The notes under the pieces were generated by a model that did no database searches, was not told the origin of the DNA, and saw only the letters and a program-made list of their open reading frames with translations. A stretch of 64,000 bases of DNA from Syngnathus acus (lineage: Eukaryota > Chordata > Actinopteri > Syngnathiformes > Syngnathidae): contig NC_051100.1 of the NCBI RefSeq assembly GCF_901709675.1, positions 2,790,001 through 2,854,000 on the forward strand, given 5' to 3'. Shown here one piece after another: positions 1 through 14,570 of this stretch. The translations under genes and the position numbers were made by a program. The stretch's first letter is position 1; every line of letters starts with the position of its first letter.

Positions 1-548
1 TTATACATTGACATTCATTCCCACTTAGACATATGGCACTACTTTTTTTAATGCCACCCAGTGTGTGACTGGGTTCAAAAATGTCATTAAGGCACAAGTG
101 CAAGACTGATCAAGTGACATTTGGAACACGTGCAAATCCTTGTCGTTTCTAATACTAAAGTATTTCAAAAGCTACTTCTCTTTGTGTTATGCATGTAAAA
201 AAAAAAAACTCAAGATTGTTAAACAGTAACTACATGATCCCTTTTAATTCCATTACCTGAGAATTGTAAAACAATAACATTTATCTTGCTATCTGCAGGA
301 AACAGTACATTCTGTCACAAGAAGAAAAAAAAAAAGCAACAGAACATGAAATAAAATGAGGCGTCTGTGCGAAAGGCACAACCTGACATTGTTGTGCAAT
401 GTGCCTTTTATGCTGCACTTTAAAAGCTGGCTTTTACCCTTATGAAACTCCCTTCGCATCATCAGTTACGTTAGCTTAGTTTACCACATCTGGCGTGTGA
501 ATGGGTGTGCCCATGAACAGTGTATCCAGTGTCTAGGGAAGGGCGTTA
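1..548. other. Intergenic flank downstream of slc17a5
   Basis: AT-rich sequence with short poly-A runs. I see no exon, repeat family or RNA gene in it. Confidence 0.5.
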
Positions 549-554
549 TTTATT
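549..554 (-). promoter_or_regulatory. slc17a5: Candidate polyadenylation signal of slc17a5
   Basis: TTTATT on the plus strand, read AATAAA on the minus strand, about 130 nt past the slc17a5 stop codon. No nearer canonical hexamer is seen. Position fits a short 3' UTR, but cleavage cannot be shown from sequence. Confidence 0.5.
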
Positions 555-682
555 AGCATTATTTACTTTAGTGCGCCTCGTTGCCAGCCGCAGACTGAGA
601 GAAAGGCGGTTGCTAACAACTTTCTTCTTGATGGTTTGTCGAAGAGGTTTCGTTTTTTTTCTTCTAGAAGCGGGCTTTGGTC

Positions 683-5245
<4,563 letters not shown>

Positions 5246-5400
5246 TTGGGTCACTACTATGGAACAACCATGTCCAGCTATCGACGCTGAAAAGCAACGA
5301 AATCCATCTGTACCGCCGCCACAAACAGGAAATCGATCTAAAGGCTCCGCCCATTCACGTGACTTCGTTTGTGACGTTCAAGAGCGCTAATATTTTCTTA
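5246..5400 (-). promoter_or_regulatory. slc17a5: slc17a5 promoter and 5' UTR with CLEAR-like E-box
   Basis: The 150 bases upstream of the sialin ATG hold a GC-box core (CCGCCC, 5347-5352) and the ten-mer TTCACGTGAC (5354-5363). On the gene strand the latter reads GTCACGTGAA, nine of ten bases of the CLEAR element GTCACGTGAC bound by TFEB/TFE3. It lies about 110 bp before the ATG. CLEAR sites near the start are typical of lysosomal genes, so starvation/lysosomal-stress control is inferred. Confidence 0.5.
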
Positions 5401-5740
5401 AATTCGTTTTAACATTTTTATTATCTACTAAATCAGATTATTACGAGTAAAAATACGACGCAGAGCCATACGGTAGATAATTTTAGTATTACCCTTTATT
5501 TTGTTTCATACCCACAATTCCAAATTTCTGAAATCAATCCCAGCATTTTAAAAGTACTGTACCTACCTAATTGCCATCAGTCCAGACATTTTTTAACATA
5601 ATCATTTTTATTGAGTCTATATGAATGCCCTCTGCAAAGGGATTAAAGGGTGCCTTTGGTCAACCTGTATAATGCAGGCACTGAGTTGGTATAAAGTAAA
5701 TGCACAAGATCAAAAAAGAAATAAAACAGAGAAACAGTCA
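5401..5740. other. Intergenic, upstream of slc17a5
   Basis: AT-rich spacer with no recognised exon or family. Confidence 0.4.
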
Positions 5741-5813
5741 AACTTCACACAGGGAGGTAGAATCCCCTCCTAACTGTAAGGCGGACGTGCTAGCCAGTGC
5801 GCCACCGAGCGCA
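5741..5813 (-). repeat. tRNA-derived SINE head, degraded
   Basis: On the minus strand the sequence reads GGTGGCGCACTGGCTAGCAC followed by GTCCGCCTTACAG and a diverged B-box, then CCTGTGTGAAGTTTG. This is the widespread fish SINE head (A-box with TGGCTAGCACGTC). It is a fragment; no complete 3' half is recognised. Confidence 0.55.
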
Positions 5814-6325
5814 CATCTTATTGAGACAGCATGAGACTTGTTTGTGCTTTATCTCTTAGCTTAATACTGCTTCAGGTTTCCCACCATGTAAACCTAAACA
5901 CCATAGACTTTGGCACTTACAGCAGCATTATGTAAACCTTTTGTTACCAGTTCTTTAGCTTTACGGTAATAGTAATTACCAAGCGGTAGCTTTAAATATT
6001 AAAGTCCCAATGATCACTGAGCCTTCACAGTTGAACTACTTAATGTCTGTGAGATGTGAGGTTTCTGCTCTCATCTTACTCTGGGCCGCCTTCCTGGAAG
6101 GAGGCGACTCTGCCTAGCCTGTGTGATAATGTGTGACCTTGAAGTCTTAACTGAGAGCGACTTCTGCATATGTGCAAAGAGGGTCATAGAGAAGAGAAAG
6201 CTAATGAAGCAAGAGAAGCATTATAGCGGGGTAACAGGATAGCTCAAGCTACCTAGCTAATCACATGTGCCAAAGAGGCCTAGTCGAACACTTTCAACTT
6301 TTGATACTTTTGATTCTAAACACCA
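5814..6325. other. Intergenic spacer before LINE
   Basis: No open frame or RNA gene recognised. It ends at the 5' junction of the LINE copy. Confidence 0.4.
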
Positions 6326-6368
6326 TTGACAGCGGCAGTATTTAAAAACCTATACAAAAATCATACCT

Positions 6369-7712
6369 TTGTATAAAACCGGGAACAAACACCACTTCAC
6401 AAACTACAGACCTGTATCATTACTATCACAATTTTCTAAAATACTGGAAAAACTTTTCAATAAACGACTGGACAAATTTATAGATAAATATAAAATACTC
6501 ACTGAAAGTCAATATGGATTTAGATCCAACAGGGCAACATCACTGGCACTAATTGACTCAGTGGAGGAAATTACTAACGCAATAGACCTAAAACAATATA
6601 CAGTTGGGATATTCATTGATCTAAGAAAGGCATTTGACACAATAAATCATGAAATATTATTCAATAAATTACATCGGTATGGCATCAGGGGGAAACCGTT
6701 AGAATGGATCAAGAGCTATTTCACAAAAAGGAAGCAGTTTGTGAAGTTGGGTGACACTTGTTCAACGTGGTTGGACATTAGTTGTGGCGTCTCTCAGGGG
6801 TCAGTGTTGGGCCCTAAACTTTTTATATTATATATAAATGATATATGCAAGGTATCACATATTTTGAAGATGGTTTTGTTTGCAGATGACACAAATATTT
6901 TTTGTTCTGGTAGTGATTTGCGCACCTTAACAACACTAATAAATACTGAATTAAGTAAATTAAAGGTATGGTTGGACAGCAATAAATTATCCTTAAACCT
7001 AAGCAAAACAAGAGTAATACTTTTTGGTAATCACAGAACTAATTTGAAACTAGAGATAAAGCTGGATGGGGTTATTATTGAAAGAGTGAATGAGATTAAA
7101 TTTTTAGGGGTGACAATAGATGATAAGATCAGTTGGAAATCACAAGTTAAACATGTACAAACTAAAATCTCAAGGTGCATCGCAGTATTAAATAGAGCAA
7201 AACAGGCTCTGGATCATACAACACTTCGCATCCTTTATAATACACTAGTTCTTCCATATTTCATGTATTGTGTAGAAATCTGGGGTAATAATTACATAAG
7301 CACAATATATCCACTTATTATTTTACAAAAAAAAGCAATACGGATCATTCATGGGGCAGGATACAGGGATCATACAAATTCATTATTCTTAGAGTCAAAA
7401 CTCATCAAACTCAGAGATATAGTGGAATTCCGGACAGCACAAATACTTTACAAAGCAAAAAATAATCTGTTGCCAACTAATATTCAGAATCTTTTCATTG
7501 GGAGGGAAGGGGGTTATAATTTAAGGGGGACATTTAATTACAGGATAAGGAAGGCACGCACAACAAAAAAAACATTCTGTATTTCAATATGTGGAGTTAA
7601 GTTATGGAATACTTTGGAGGAAACGCTCAGGGAATGTTCAAACATCTATCAGTTTAAAAAAAGATATAAAGAAGAAATTATTTTTACAAGGTACAGAAAT
7701 GAGGGTGTATGA
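6369..7712 (+). pseudogene. LINE ORF2 reverse transcriptase fragment, uninterrupted for 447 codons
   Basis: Encodes the polymerase part of a LINE ORF2 protein that copies RNA at nicked target DNA. Motifs in order: NYRPVSLL (RT block 1), TESQYGFRSNRATSLAL, FIDLRKAFDTINHEIL (block with catalytic Asp), GVSQGSVLGPKLFILYINDI, and the catalytic MVLFADDTNIF (FADD box), then the thumb and C-terminal region. The frame begins at TTG, not ATG, and similarity continues a few codons upstream as KIIPLYKTG, showing the frame is a truncated remainder. The absence of stops or frameshifts across 1.3 kb indicates a recent insertion. It cannot be autonomous without the missing endonuclease. Confidence 0.88.
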
Positions 7713-8138
7713 GTATCATGGGGTGCTTAGTAATTATTGATTTACGTTTCTTTGTTGGTTTTGTTTGTCTGTTTGTCATTGTTTTGTTCAGGCTGTTTTT
7801 TATTTTTGTTTTATTTTGTTTATTTCTACCATTCAGGTATCTTTGTGTTGTATTTGAGGTGTGTATGTACGTTAAGTGTCTGTGTGTGAAATATACGAAT
7901 GTATTAATAGTGTGTAGGTACATGTTTAGTGTTAAGCGAGCAGCAGGTGGGAGATAATTTAGTAATTTAGTATTTTGATGGGATAACTGAGGCAAAATGA
8001 TTTATGGCTGGGTATTTAGGGATTATTAAAAGGGGGTGGGATTAAATAAGTTATACTTCTTCCTACTCCTTTTCAGACATGTGAATGTGACTTATGGTTC
8101 TTTTGCGGTTATATCTTTATTGCTACGCTTATAGGCAT

Positions 8139-8250
8139 GTGTATGTGTATATGTATATATATGTATATGTATATTTTTATATGTATATATATATATGTAT
8201 ATGTATGTATGTGGGTATGTCGGTATGTGTATATATGTATATGCATGTAT
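8139..8250. repeat. TATATG-rich microsatellite in LINE 3' UTR
   Basis: Imperfect run of TATG, TATA and TATGTG units inside the LINE 3' region. Confidence 0.8.
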
Positions 8251-8455
8251 TTTGTCATGTCTTTTCATTGTGTACAATAATCTTATTCTCTTTTCACATG
8301 TTTGAAATAAATGAAACGAAACGAAACGAAAAACCGCAGATATCAATTCATCCTTCACTATATCTTTTGCAGCTTCATGGATTCTTTTTTTTTTCCTCCA
8401 CAGTGCATTGTGCTATGGCTCCAGATGAAAAATACACTAAAAAAAGGAGTCAGGC

Positions 8456-8665
8456 CACAGAGGGCTAGTGGTAGAATGTCCGCCGTGAGACTGGAAGGTT
8501 GTGGGTTCAAACCCCGGCCGGGTCATACCAAAGACTATAAAAATGGGACCCATTTCCTCCCTGCTTGGCACTCAGCATGAAGGGTTGGAATTGGGGGGTT
8601 AGATCACCAAATGATTCCCGAGCACGGCCCCACTGCTGCTCACTGCTCCCTTCTCCCCCAGTGTA
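8456..8665 (+). mobile_element. tRNA-derived SINE
   Basis: The tRNA-like head carries an A-box (TAGTGGTAGAATGTC, 8466-8480) and a B-box (GGTTCAAACCC, 8504-8514), followed by a body containing AAATGGGACCCATTTCCTCC, GGTTGGAATTGGGGGGTTA, CACCAAATGATTCCCGAGC and CTGCTGCTCACTGCTCCC. This body is familiar from many fish genomes. The 3' end is indefinite, near 8665, with no clear tail. Internal RNA polymerase III boxes drive such elements; this is not a functional tRNA gene. Confidence 0.8.
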
Positions 8666-8800
8666 CACTATAAAATAATTCATTTTGATAGAAAATTTTC
8701 AAATCACATCACTGGGATTGAGTGCATTGCAGATGCATTTCAATCTTCTTTGATAAAATTAAACCAATGATTCACGCTTATTTTTTGCCACAAAAAAAAA

Positions 8801-8896
8801 CGCCGATCCCAACGCCGATCCCAACGCCGATCCCAACGCCGATCCCAACGCCGATCCCAACGCCGATCCCAACGCCGATCCCAAGGCCGATCCCAA
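8801..8896. repeat. 12-bp minisatellite, eight copies
   Basis: Unit CGCCGATCCCAA repeated eight times head to tail. Seven copies are identical; the eighth starts GG instead of CG. It directly follows a poly-A run. The unit is a multiple of three, so both strands stay open by chance; I do not call a gene. Confidence 0.97.
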
Positions 8897-9104
8897 CTTT
8901 GGTACCTGTCAGAGAAGCACAAAAGCAAATAAGCAACATTGTACAGCGAGCGGCAGTTCATTACAGAGGATAGATAAATTCTTACATTCTATAAAAAAAT
9001 TTTTTTTTTAAAAATCGTTGCTTAACTCAAACATTCCTATGCAAATGTAGCCACAGATGAAGTAGATGGTGTGGGCGCATGCGCTGAGTGCAGTGTACAC
9101 TTAC

Positions 9105-9991
9105 CATCAAACGGAGGAGCTTCATCATTTTTAGTGCAGTTGACTGCGAATGAAAAAAATAACAAGCGGTCACGTTGCAGTATTTCTGTTTTTAAGCAAC
9201 GACAGCATTTTTAATCTTTTGGCTGCAGATGTAGCGCACACTTTTCTTTAGCTAGCTGTCTTGTTCCCATCAAACTAAAATGTGATGCATTCAAGAGCTC
9301 GGAAATAACATTACTTAGACTTGGCAATATAGTATGAATGCTCATCAGAACCCTGACACTTCCAAAAGTGAAAGGAAATTGATCAAGAATGACATGGAGG
9401 CTTACCTGGGCAATTGATAATTTGTGGGTGAGGCTGAACAGAAAGAACAACAGAAATATATTGTTTAGCTTAACATTTTTGTCATCAGGAAAAATGTGGG
9501 CGTGGCATTAATGGTGGAGTCATGACGTTTTCTCACCTCCGTGTGACAGTCTCGTTTGCGACTGATGCCTGGCAAACAAACTTTGGTATCAAGACACTTG
9601 GAGTTGTGCGACTGGACCACATCGCCGCTTACGTTTTCCATGTCATTAGCCAACATGTGATCCTAAAAAGCACAGGTTTGCCATCATGATCGCTTACCTT
9701 GCTTTTTTTTTTTTCTTTGCACTGCCATATAGAAGATCACTATTGAGCTGCCTTGGCAATTTGTGTGCACAGATTGCTATGTTTACATTTTTTTCACTCA
9801 TTCAACAATATGCAAAGTAAAAGAAAGTAGCTAGTCAAACAATACGTAACCCACCGTCTCGTCGAGCCATTGGTGCGAGTTGCAAAGAGGATGGTTCTCC
9901 CCGATGATGTTATAATGCCACCCTTGGGAATCATGAATGACATTGCAGACGGGGGTCATGGGGTTTCCACCATACAAGGGCACCAATGCAA
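9105..9991 (-). CDS. Unidentified cysteine-rich protein, four internal exons
   Basis: Four consecutive minus-strand exons with canonical sites and compatible phases: 9991-9855, 9662-9537, 9433-9406 and 9143-9105. Together they give about 110 codons without a stop. The first exon reads LVPLYGGNPMTPVCNVIHD and onward to a cysteine; the second has MLANDMENVSGDVVQSH and CLDTKVCLPG; the junction of the last two gives INCPVNCTKND. Cysteines are regularly spaced and NVS and NCT are N-glycosylation sequons, suggesting an extracellular or lumenal region. Neither first nor last exon was found: LINE and SINE insertions flank both sides. I do not recognise the family. It may be part of a larger gene or the remnant of one. 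The exon structure makes chance unlikely. Confidence 0.55.
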
Positions 9992-10167
9992 CTGTCAGAC
10001 ACGAAAGGGGGGTAAAAACAAAGTTACAAGGCATCTTGTTGAGCTTCGCGCCGTTGTACTGCGTAAAACTCGGAGAAAGAGTGTGTTGGAGACAAAAAAA
10101 GAACTTTTCTTTCAGGCGCTTCTTCGCCGCTTTTTATTCCGATTAACACTGTCTTGTTTGTGTTATC

Positions 10168-10541
10168 AGTGACCCATCACACCCCCACCATGGACTGTTC
10201 TCCCTGCTGCCCTCTGGGAAGAGGTTTCGCAGCATCCGCTGCAGGTCCACCAGGTTCTGCAATAGTTTTTTCCCTGCTGTCGTCAGACTGTTGAACATTC
10301 AAACGTAGCATTCCTCTGCACACTTGTAAATACTGCTTTTGTCTCCTGCACTGTTTACATACTTTACCACTGCTGCACTTTGTACTTTATAATTATCTTA
10401 TTTCATATTTTTATATAGAATGTCACTTTTCAACCAGCCGAAATACCACTACATTGTTGAAAGCCGTATGCAACGAAATTTCGTTTTGTGTACACCAAGT
10501 GTTGACAAAATGACAATAAAGTTTGTCTAAGTCTAAGTCTC
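10168..10541 (+). mobile_element. LINE 3' end with TAAGTC tail
   Basis: Encodes the C-terminus of a LINE ORF2 (SDPSHPHHGLFSLLPSGKRF, then RSIRCRSTRFCNSFFPAVV, stop near 10306), followed by a 3' UTR holding AACGAAATTTCGTT and AATAAAGTTTGTCTAAGTC, ending in short GTCTAA repeats. It is a heavily 5'-truncated copy of a different LINE family from the one at 6.3 kb. Confidence 0.8.
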
Positions 10542-10876
10542 TTGTTTCCACACTTAAACCCCCTCGATGTCAAACAGATTACAAAACATGAACTGTTCTA
10601 TGGTTTAATAGGTACATAGAAACCCTTAAGGCAGAGACGGGACAGACGCTCGTTCATGTCAAGACGGAACATACTTTCTTGTGTTCCCCTCCCCCAGCAA
10701 CATATAACCCTCACAACGGTTCCTACCCCGCCTATAGAGGCTTTGCAGTCACGTGGTTTTATCACGTGATTTTGTGTTATGCCGCCATCTTGGCGGTCAA
10801 CTAGTCAGCTCGTTCCTACGTGTTTGTATGGATTGTCTGATTTCTGCGCTACGTTTTCACCGATTTCTTCCGAATT

Positions 10877-11095
10877 ATGGCTGATTTGCTATCCAACGAA
10901 GTTAGGCATTTGGATGAAGACTCCAAGAATCGTCACAGAGAGAAGTTGAACCTTGTTGGCACAACGGATCCGTACCTTTTACCGAGAAGCATGCTAAAAT
11001 CGCCCGAGCATTTTGCAACAGCCGACCTGCCTGAACGCTCATATCCAGATATTTATAATTACCTCGTCGATTTGTTTTGTAATGGCATTTCATAA
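10877..11095 (+). pseudogene. First exon of transposon accessory gene (left side)
   Basis: Opens with ATG about 130 bp inside the left inverted repeat and reads MADLLSNEVRHLDEDSKNRH, later PYLLPRSMLKSPEHF and YPDIYNYLVDLF before a stop. I associate this opening with proteins that sit beside THAP transposases and carry YqaJ-type nuclease domains further on, from memory of the pattern rather than a search. The rest of the gene is missing here. Confidence 0.45.
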
Positions 11096-11459
11096 CTTGA
11101 CATATTAAAAAACTGAATAGAGTGAAATCATTCAGATACTGTACCTGTCTGTTCAAGTTGCTACCATTTTTATTATTTGTTTATTTTTGCATGATGCCAC
11201 ATCTGATTGGCTTGAAAACTTAACCAAGAAATATAATTCAATATTTACATTGATAACGTTTTCAAGCATCATGAAAAAATAAACACAAAATAAAAACGGG
11301 GGGGTGAACTGAAGAAATCATCCCATTCCCTGCCTTGCTGCTCTTGCTGCCTTTCTAAAAATGCACCCAGCATTTTCAACAATCATATTTGTATCATCCC
11401 ATATTGTATTATTTCACATTTTGTGAAACAAATCAGGGGTGAATAGTTTGTTTACATAC

Positions 11460-11637
11460 CTGATATGAAGTCCTCATTGCATACCCTTGTGTAAATCGTA
11501 GGTTTCCATCGTTCACGACGAATATCCGCGATCCATTTATCACGTTTTTTCATGTTCGCCGGAAATCTATAGAAGCTAAGATTTGGTTTATCGCCTCGTC
11601 TATTGCTACATCCAACAGCACAGCAGGTATCCGGCAT
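11460..11637 (-). pseudogene. THAP-domain first exon of transposase-like gene
   Basis: Reads MPDTCCAVGCSNRRGDKPNL, then FYRFPANMKKRDKWIADIRR, then RVCNEDFISG and a GTATGT donor at 11459-11454. This is the N-terminal C2CH zinc-binding THAP module: Cys pair, conserved Trp, and the CxxH-F block. The zinc-ligand His of that last block is Asp here (codon GAC), so DNA binding is probably lost. Later exons are absent from the window. An in-frame ATG 90 bp upstream (11727) is also possible, but THAP domains usually begin at the protein N-terminus, so I chose 11637. Confidence 0.7.
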
Positions 11638-11767
11638 TTTTAAGCTCAAATAGCAGCAGATATAACAAGAAAGCGTGTGTGAGTCGTTGACCGGCACTGA
11701 AAAGTTGACCGCCATGATGGCCGCCAAGCTAATGTGGGTAGCTTGATGACGTCAGCTGCAAAGCCCA

Positions 11768-14570
11768 TCTTAACACATCTCACACACATTTACTACATTT
11801 TAGGTAGCCGGCCGGCGACAAGCGAGCGCACAAGTCCGGACAAATCCCGATTTTTGCTTCGACAGTGATTTTGCGTTAGCTAATTCGGCCACTAGCGGTT
11901 TTTTCCACTCCTAACAATGCCGCCTCAACAAGCAACCTTGCGCGACAAGTCCTGGGAAACAGTCAATCGACTTTATAGTATTTAATGGTTACTTACAGAT
12001 TGGTAGAATCCACCAAAAACTCATTATAAGTTCCTAAAATCCAATTGTGTCCAAACAGTACACTAATGCAGAAGCATGTGGTGTGCCGTCTAAAACGTAT
12101 CCACGTAGCCTTCCGAAATGTCACGAGAAAAAACGCTGCTTGGGACGATATGTGCTCCCATTGGACAGCAATGAGCAGGGCGGGGCACAGCTCTGTACCG
12201 CTTCTTCCCACAAGGGGTCGCAGGCGTACTTTGCACACTAGTTCCATTCCTAGTGCTGTCTGGGCTGTAGGCGTGCCTGGGATGGAAAAAAACCACCCAC
12301 AGTAGCTTGAGTCAATCCAAACATGAGGGCTTGTGACTGTAGAGTAGTTATCTGCATTGCAAGAATCATTTGACCTGGCTCCCATGTTTGCTTTTTGTGC
12401 TCTATCGCTGCTCACCGTCATGCTTGCACTGTAACTACCTTACCTATAATTCCACGCAATGGCTGTGTTGCAGCTCTGAAAGTAGTAGGCCAGTTCCATT
12501 TGAAAGCACCTTTGGGAAGAAGGCACAAGAATTGCTAGCTCCTAACTAGCAATTTTTGCTTATTAGCTTGAGTTTGTGAGTGGTATTCAAGATAAAACTG
12601 GCATTAGCATCATTATCATAAAAGGAAACTGTGTGTTTGTGTGTGTGACACAATAGACTGGTTGGTCAAGTTTTGTCAAACCTCCAGTAAACGTCACGTT
12701 TCCTTCCCGTTTGCTACCATGTAACACGGCAGCAATATTGTAATGATTGACACGTGGGAACGAACAACCAGCTGAAAAATGCAGTCAGGCAAGGTCACCT
12801 CAGTTCAAAGCTAATGGCTAATTATTAGCCCTCATTGGTGGTAAAGCTAATGGCCTATCATTAGCCGCAACAAGAGACAATAGTGAAAAGGAATGAAGCA
12901 ATAATCAAAGCAAAACAACTAGAGACCACTGTTGTTACTTTGTTGTAATGAACCAATGGTGCTATTTCAGAGAGCGCGTGGATTGTTGTGGGAGAAGCGA
13001 GGAGTCACAGGACCTGCAGACGTCGCTGCCAGGGTCCAGGCCACGCAAGGAGGAAGTTCCATGCACAAATCACCCAAAGAAGTTTTTGGCATTCAAGCTG
13101 GATGTGCTGCAGACTGATGAGGGGAGAGCTGCTATTTTTGGACTGTCTTACAAACACGTCAAGGATTTTTTTGTTTGATGCTGTCACTGTCCAAAAAAAA
13201 CCAACAACTACCTACCAACCTGCCCACCAAATTAACTTGAATGGAGAGAGTTGAGAATAAGTCATTCCACTTAATCGACTAGACGTGTTTTATTGTTTGC
13301 AGTTGTCATTTGACCGCTTTCCCAGGCTGCTGTTGTGACCGTAAAATCCGGAATGCTTAAACCGTTTTTTACAATTTGTCACACTTGATCGCATTGGAAC
13401 TTGACCACGACGGTGACCCGCATGAGGGTTTTTCACAAGTCTGTGTCGCAGTCTCCAGGTCGCTACGTTTGTCCCTTTTCTTCTCCTAAATGCATGAAAA
13501 TGAGCAAAACATGCTCATGTTAGTTTAGCCCTTTGCTGCGGTATTTAGTTCTGGTCTGCCACATATTCTCCTCCAATTAAGAATTGTTGTAACATCGAGG
13601 ATAAACAGGAAGAAGTGACAAAACGCAACATATTTGTCTCAATTTTTCCACATCGGCCCTCAATTTCCCCTTGGGAACAAATTTATGGGAGACTGACTGT
13701 AAACTTGAAGGCTCCAATATTTCTGCAGTTCCCTGTGGCTGATGTCTATGGCAATACAATGTTCTGGCTTGGGAGACCAAAAGGCTTTTCAGACAATGAA
13801 ATGGGGATTTGTGCTTCTTGAATATTAATAAACTTGACTCAATTGGCTTTAATATAAGTAATGGAGGCCAGAGAAAGATATAAAGACATCCAACATTTTT
13901 TTTAAATCTTTGCAGAAGTGCCACCCTATACCCAGCAAACTACTGTATCTACATTGCATAGTAACCACATACCTAATGTACATACACTTACCTACCTACC
14001 CATTCACCAAACATATTGCACCTAACACTACATTCAGATGTTGTCAAAACAGTCTGTAGGGCTGTTGCATAAATAAAACCTCAGGTGTGACCCCAAGCAG
14101 AGTCATGACGTGCACGGTGACGGGGCGGCTAAAACGTATGGCAAGCTTTCTTCGCATTTAAAAGGTCAGTTTGACTAATGAAATACAAATACTTCTGAAT
14201 TTGAGATGAGAAAAAAAAAAGTTGACCATATTATACAGCCTTTTCTTGCTGTCACATTGTAGAATTGATTCAAACACAATTAAAAGCTTTAAAAACAAAT
14301 TCAATTTCAATGAAGACCAAAATCTACGCTTTCATATCGGATTCATATGTTTTATATCTAACATCAGAGGAATTAATGCCTCACCAGTCATTAACCTCAC
14401 CGCAAGTCACTGCGTTGAAAATACCTGAAATGCTAATTGTGGATAAATCGAAAGTAATTAGGAATATTTGAAAAGTTCTTTTTGCCCAGGCAAACTGAAT
14501 TACGGATATCCGCAACGCATCTAGAAGACTTGTCACAGAAAGTCATTTATGGCATTTCCATGAGTCAACC
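11768..14570. other. Intergenic stretch between transposon relic and b3gnt2
   Basis: No supported gene. Short open frames on both strands at 12.0-12.4 and 12.9-13.3 kb lack conserved motifs. A pair of related segments around AAAGCTAATGGC...TTAGCC occurs at 12.81 and 12.84 kb. Confidence 0.4.

Larger units (their letters stand above)
6325..8335 (+). mobile_element. 5'-truncated non-LTR retrotransposon (LINE)
   Basis: One LINE copy: reverse transcriptase segment, a 3' UTR of about 600 bp with an internal TATATG-rich microsatellite (8139-8250), and a tail of GAAAC units after AATAAATGAAACG (8305-8333). The endonuclease and any ORF1 are missing, so the copy is 5'-truncated, the usual result of incomplete target-primed reverse transcription. 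The left boundary is approximate: protein similarity begins just before the IIPLYKTGN segment at about 6340. I cannot fix the clade; the RT looks CR1/L2-like. No convincing target-site duplication is seen. Confidence 0.85.
10737..11767. mobile_element. DNA-transposon relic with two convergent first exons (ISL2EU/THAP-type candidate)
   Basis: The ends share the perfect inverted 10-mer GGCTTTGCAG (10739-10748; complement at 11756-11765), each followed 2-3 bases later by ACGT. Near the left end a plus-strand first exon starts (MADLLSNEVRHLDEDSKNRH); near the right end a minus-strand THAP-domain first exon starts. Both point inward and their downstream exons are absent, so this is an internally deleted copy. 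THAP-encoding transposases occur in P, Kolobok and ISL2EU families; ISL2EU elements also carry a second gene with a YqaJ-like nuclease, which fits the two-gene layout. Family placement is inference. TA lies just outside both ends, but target duplication is not certain. Confidence 0.6.

Noticed and set aside
8456-8530. Possible tRNA gene
   Set aside because: A- and B-boxes are present, but the acceptor stem does not pair and the downstream body is that of a SINE.
8801-8896. CRISPR-like array
   Set aside because: Repeats are contiguous with no spacers, and the genome is eukaryotic.
8722-8973. Open frame encoding a TPIP repeat protein
   Set aside because: It is only the translation of the 12-bp minisatellite, which stays open in several frames on both strands.
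12045-12305. Plus-strand frames with MCPNSTLMQKH or MSKQYTNAEA starts
   Set aside because: Two overlapping frames of similar length with no recognisable domain or splice sites; chance openness is sufficient.
11993-12421. 142-codon minus-strand open frame
   Set aside because: No motif, splice structure or composition supports coding, and overlapping plus-strand frames are equally open.
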